This document shows, piece after piece, positions 61,901-64,000 of a DNA stretch of 64,000 bases. Source of the DNA: Arabidopsis thaliana. Lineage: Eukaryota > Streptophyta > Magnoliopsida > Brassicales > Brassicaceae. Position 1 is the first letter of the stretch, and the number at the start of each line of letters is the position of its first letter. The position numbers and the translations under genes are program-made. Under the pieces are notes generated by a model. It was not told the DNA's origin. It saw only the letters and a program-made list of their open reading frames with translations, and did not search any database. Location: positions 9,425,001-9,489,000 of the forward strand of contig NC_003075.7 in assembly GCF_000001735.4 (NCBI RefSeq), written 5' to 3'.

Positions 61901-63397
61901 AAGTTTATTTGAAGCAGAAACTGAAACGGGAAGTGAAAACTTTGAAATTAAAGTGTTTAGAATAGAAGAAGAAGGATGGCCTAGGCGAGAATGCCAGGAA
62001 GAAAGAGTGGTCTTTGGACTTGGTGTTGTGAACAGAGCTGTAGCTTTAGGATTAGTCACTGGCCATTCATAGAGCTCGTCTTTAGTTCTCCCTTGGAGCA
62101 ACAGGGTCCCCGTGTTGAGGTCCTTCACCTGAAAAGAGGCAGGGAAAAATTCAACGGACACTTGATTAGTATTGCATAGGCGGTACACTGAGACCAAATT
62201 CTTCTGTATATCGGGTACATATAACACTTTATTCAAAGTAAGGTCACGGGCATTAGAAGGTAAGAAAGTGGAACCAGTTTTTGTAATCTTAAGACTTGTG
62301 CCATCAGCGATCATGACATCATCACCATTGTAGGGCTGGTGAAGGGCAAGAGCGTTCAGATCGGACGTGATATGATGGGTAGCTCCACTATCGAGAAGCC
62401 AGTTATTTGCTGTGTATGGCGCTCCCATCGCTAAGTTAGCTCGTGGCTGCCATGGTGTGAACGTGGAGGCCGAGGAGCTCGAAGACGGTTGCATTGCCTG
62501 CAGCTGTGGGCATCGACGCGCACTGTGTCCTTGAACATTGCAAATCTGGCATTTCCCCAAGTAAGGTTTGAAAGGGCGCTGACCTGACTTGTTATTTGCA
62601 GAGGGCTGCCAATTGTTGGTGTAGGTGTTGCCTTGAGTCCGATTCTTGTTTTGGTTATTGTTACGATTGTTGTTGTGATGGCGTTGTTGAGCAACGTTAG
62701 CTGACATGGGAAGCGACGAGGATGACAGAGCAGCAGTGGACAAAAGCTTGGCCTCATGATTAATGAGTCGTTCATGAATCTCCGTAATAGAGGGAGTGTT
62801 GTCTTTGCCTTCGATCTGATCAACAACAGTTTTGTAGTCTTCAGGAAGACCTTCAAGGATACGTTCCACCTGTTCTTCGTGTTCCATTGGTTTGCCGAGA
62901 ATAGCCAATTGATCAAGGAGAGTTGTGTGACTCAGAACGTATTCGTCAATGGTTTTGGTTCCCTTCTTGAGTTGCTTAATTTGAGTCCGGAGCTGTTTGA
63001 TGTGGTCGTAGCTAGACTTAGCATACGTGTTGGTTAAGGTTTTCCAGATTTGAGAGGCTTTGGTTGCACGAGACACTAATGGTTGCACCGGTGGAGAGAT
63101 GGCGCCAATCAAGGCACTGAAGATGAGCCTGTCTTGTCTCTTCCACAACGTGTATTGTGGATTAGCGGAGACAACATTGTTTGTAGTGAGTGTTGGAGCA
63201 GGAGTCTCGATAGAACCATCAAGATGTCCTGCGAGTTCATATCCATCAAGCAAGGCGTGGATCTGAAGGCTCCACATGAGGTAATTGTTGGAGGTGAGTT
63301 TCGTGACATTAGACGTGTTAATGTTGAAGATTGTTTGCGGAGTGAAGACAATTGCTTCATCAGTGGTGGCTGGGAGACCGTTTGCGGAGGAGCCCAT
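58973..63397 (-). CDS. Copia gag-pol polyprotein
   Basis: 1474 residues without a stop, ATG at 63397. Domains in order: gag (UBN2-type, about residues 20-230), zinc knuckle CQICNVQGHSARRC (283-296), aspartic protease LLDSGATHHI (about 335-345), integrase with the GAG-pre H..H/C..C part (HSRLGHPSS... CSDCFINK) and the D-D-E core (FSDVWMSP, YSDNGGEF, then SERKHRHIVETG), reverse transcriptase with LDVNNAFLQG and YVDDIIV, and RNase H with SDADWAGD and STESEYRAV. The order integrase before reverse transcriptase defines Ty1/copia. All catalytic motifs I can see are present, so the element looks competent; activity would normally be kept down by DNA methylation. Confidence 0.97.
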   Translation of the reverse strand: MGSSANGLPATTDEAIVFTPQTIFNINTSNVTKLTSNNYLMWSLQIHALLDGYELAGHLDGSIETPAPTLTTNNVVSANPQYTLWKRQDRLIFSALIGAISPPVQPLVSRATKASQIWKTLTNTYAKSSYDHIKQLRTQIKQLKKGTKTIDEYVLSHTTLLDQLAILGKPMEHEEQVERILEGLPEDYKTVVDQIEGKDNTPSITEIHERLINHEAKLLSTAALSSSSLPMSANVAQQRHHNNNRNNNQNKNRTQGNTYTNNWQPSANNKSGQRPFKPYLGKCQICNVQGHSARRCPQLQAMQPSSSSSASTFTPWQPRANLAMGAPYTANNWLLDSGATHHITSDLNALALHQPYNGDDVMIADGTSLKITKTGSTFLPSNARDLTLNKVLYVPDIQKNLVSVYRLCNTNQVSVEFFPASFQVKDLNTGTLLLQGRTKDELYEWPVTNPKATALFTTPSPKTTLSSWHSRLGHPSSSILNTLISKFSLPVSVSASNKLACSDCFINKSHKLPFSISSIKSTSPLEYIFSDVWMSPILSPDNYKYYLVLVDHHTRYTWLYPLQQKSQVKSTFIAFKALVENRFQAKIRTLYSDNGGEFIALREFLVSNGISHLTSPPHTPEHNGLSERKHRHIVETGLTLLTQASVPREYWPYAFAAAVYLINRMPTPVLSMESPFQKLFGSKPNYERLRVFGCLCFPWLRPYTHNKLEERSRRCVFLGYSLTQTAYLCFDVEHKRLYTSRHVVFDEASFPFSNLTSQNSLPTVTFEQSSSPLVTPILSSSSVLPSCLSSPCTVLHQQQPPVTTPNSPHSSQPTTSPAPLSPHRSTTMDFQVPQVRSSSPLLSSSSSLNSEPTAPNENGPEPEAQSPPIGPLSNPTHEAFIGPLPNPNRNPTNEIEPTPAPHPKPVKPTTTTTTPNRTTVSDASHQPTAPQQNQHNMKTRAKNNIKKPNTKFSLTATLPNRSPSEPTNVTQALKDKKWRFAMSDEFDAQQRNHTWDLVPHESQLLVGCKWVFKLKYLPNGAIDKYKARLVAKGFNQQYGVDYAETFSPVIKSTTIRLVLDVAVKKDWEIKQLDVNNAFLQGTLTEEVYMAQPPGFIDKDRPTHVCRLRKAIYGLKQAPRAWYMELKQHLFNIGFVNSLSDASLFIYCHGTTFVYVLVYVDDIIVTGSDKSSIDAVLTSLAERFSIKDPTDLHYFLGIEATRTKQGLHLMQRKYIKDLLAKHNMADAKPVLTPLPTSPKLTLHGGTKLNDASEYRSVVGSLQYLAFTRPDIAYAVNRLSQLMPQPTEDHWQAAKRVLRYLAGTSTHGIFLDTTSPLNLHAFSDADWAGDSDDYVSTNAYVIYLGKNPISWSSKKQRGVARSSTESEYRAVANAASEVKWLCSLLSKLHIRLPIRPSIFCDNIGATYLCANPVFHSRMKHIAIDYHFVRNMIQSGALRVSHVSTRDQLADALTKPLSRAHFQSARFKIGVRQLPPS

Positions 63398-63446
63398 GTT
63401 AGGCGGCTAGGTTTGTGTTTTGAAAAAAAAAATTAGGGTATCGTTT

Positions 63447-63458
63447 GCTCTGATACCA
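63447..63458 (-). other. Primer-binding site of the copia element
   Basis: The minus strand reads TGGTATCAGAGC directly after the 5' LTR. This matches the 3' end of plant initiator tRNA-Met, the usual copia primer. Confidence 0.92.
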
Positions 63459-63588
63459 TATGGAAGGAGAATGTATTGACTTTATTAAGAATGTAATGTA
63501 CATATTTATACTAAGATACAGACATATGATTAGGGATTGATTAATTACAAACATGTCCTTTAAGACATTATGACATATATTCTCTATA
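63459..63588 (-). repeat. 5' LTR of the copia element (130 bp)
   Basis: Identical to 58836-58965. Contains the element's promoter; read on the minus strand it faces the gag-pol frame and runs in the same direction as the receptor gene. Confidence 0.95.
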
Positions 63589-63593
63589 TCAAC
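63589..63593. repeat. Target-site duplication, right copy
   Basis: TCAAC following the right LTR, matching 58831-58835. Confidence 0.95.
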
Positions 63594-64000
63594 ATCAGCA
63601 TCATCATTAAGTCCCAATTTACCCAATATACGTCGCCATCCTCATCTTTATAGCTAAAGATAGATCTGGAATTTCTTTCATACAACTCATCCCAGAAACG
63701 TTCACATGTATATTCAATGTTTTCAGATAATGGTACACAAGAAACATGATCTTCCATTGTCGCTACCACAGTTGCATCACTCAACGCCTTGATGACACCT
63801 CTACAGTCTGTAAAGTCGGCGACCATTAGACTTGTCAGTCTGAAAATGTTTGGGGAGATGTTTTTCAACCTCTGGCAACAATACATCAGTAGTACACTGA
63901 GCCTCGTTAAATCCTCAATGCAGCAGGGAACTTCTTCAATGGCGGTGTTTTCTAGATAGAGACATTCGATTCTAGTTGAAATCAGAGGAAAAGTTCTCAG
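63589..64000 (-). CDS. LRR end of an RPP4/RPP5-type TIR-NB-LRR receptor, continues beyond the window
   Basis: Minus-strand open frame entering from the window edge. LRR pattern: LRTFPLISTRIECLYLENTA, IEEVPCCIEDLTRL, LLMYCCQRLKNISPNIFRLT, LMVADFTDCRGVIKALSD, as in RPP4, RPP5 and SNC1. It then runs through ATMEDHVSCVPLSENIEYT and KDEDGDVYWVNWDL into the copia LTR, where the frame meets a stop within the first codons (TAG ending at 63584). The receptor protein made from this allele would therefore end at the transposon, without C-JID, unless the element is spliced out. Position beside the RPP5 cluster suggests RPP4 (At4g16860), from memory. Intracellular immune receptor against downy mildew in that case. 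Confidence 0.75.

Larger units (their letters stand above)
58836..63588 (-). mobile_element. Full-length Ty1/copia retrotransposon (AtCOPIA4-type) inside a TNL resistance gene
   Basis: 4753 bp on the minus strand: two identical 130 bp LTRs, 5 bp TCAAC target duplication, primer-binding site TGGTATCAGAGC next to the 5' LTR, one uninterrupted gag-pol frame, and a polypurine GAGGGAGCG next to the 3' LTR. Identical LTRs and the intact frame mean a recent insertion. I recall a copia element (At4g16870, AtCOPIA4) at RPP4 in Col-0 that is reported to influence RPP4 transcripts; the link is from memory. Confidence 0.96.

Overview
The window is nuclear DNA of a dicot plant and I recognise it as Arabidopsis thaliana chromosome 4, the interval from ACX1 (At4g16760) to the edge of the RPP4/RPP5 resistance-gene cluster (about At4g16860/70). 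The evidence is AT-rich intergenic DNA, many short GT-AG introns of 70-200 bp, and an ordered set of proteins that match known Arabidopsis genes (ACX1, ATHB2/HAT4, a mitochondrial enoyl-CoA hydratase, DALL/PLA-I-beta2 lipase, RGGA, a DYW PPR protein, VRN2). AGI numbers and published roles are from memory; exon boundaries were worked out from the sequence by reading frame, GT/AG sites and agreement between paralogues.

Layout. 1-3689 (-): peroxisomal acyl-CoA oxidase ACX1, 14 exons, cut at its 3' end by the window edge. 4974-7316 (-) and 9571-12138 (-): two tandem 2-oxoglutarate/Fe(II) dioxygenase genes with the same 11-exon architecture, each with an oddity in its frame, and between them a decayed pentatricopeptide fragment. 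12139-24290: a 12 kb gene desert with an unusual concentration of G-boxes, leading to ATHB2 (24291-25604, +). 26747-28168 (-): DUF4408/DUF761 proline-rich membrane protein. 28742-29400: remnant of an LTR retroelement with a primer-binding site. 29931-32000 (-): enoyl-CoA hydratase. 32317-34358 (-): uncharacterised protein with a thrice-repeated EPPD..WF.SY.Y.S module. 35072-37253 (-): truncated VRN2-like VEFS-box gene with an added RGG tail. 37254-42562: gene-poor DNA. 42563-44116 (+): plastid phospholipase A1. 45621-47308 (+): RGGA. 47763-49803 (+): DYW-type PPR protein. 49914-50210 (+): small membrane protein. 51708-54725 (+): VRN2, Polycomb PRC2 subunit. 55699-56640 (+): six-helix membrane protein whose 5' leader is a copy of the VRN2 leader. 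57926-64000 (-): C-terminal part of an RPP4/RPP5-type TIR-NB-LRR gene split by an intact Ty1/copia element (58836-63588) with identical 130 bp LTRs and a 5 bp target duplication.

The genes do not form a pathway. ACX1 and the enoyl-CoA hydratase both belong to acyl-CoA beta-oxidation-type chemistry but in different organelles. The more telling relationships are evolutionary: tandem duplication (2OG oxygenases), dispersed partial duplication (VRN2 to the VEFS gene 16 kb away; VRN2 leader to the neighbouring membrane-protein gene; the 3' end of that gene copied again downstream), and transposon insertion into an immune receptor. I found no new multi-gene system; the best leads are the shared leader, the truncated VEFS-RGG gene, the G-box field and the receptor-copia chimera. 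No tRNA, rRNA or CRISPR was recognised.
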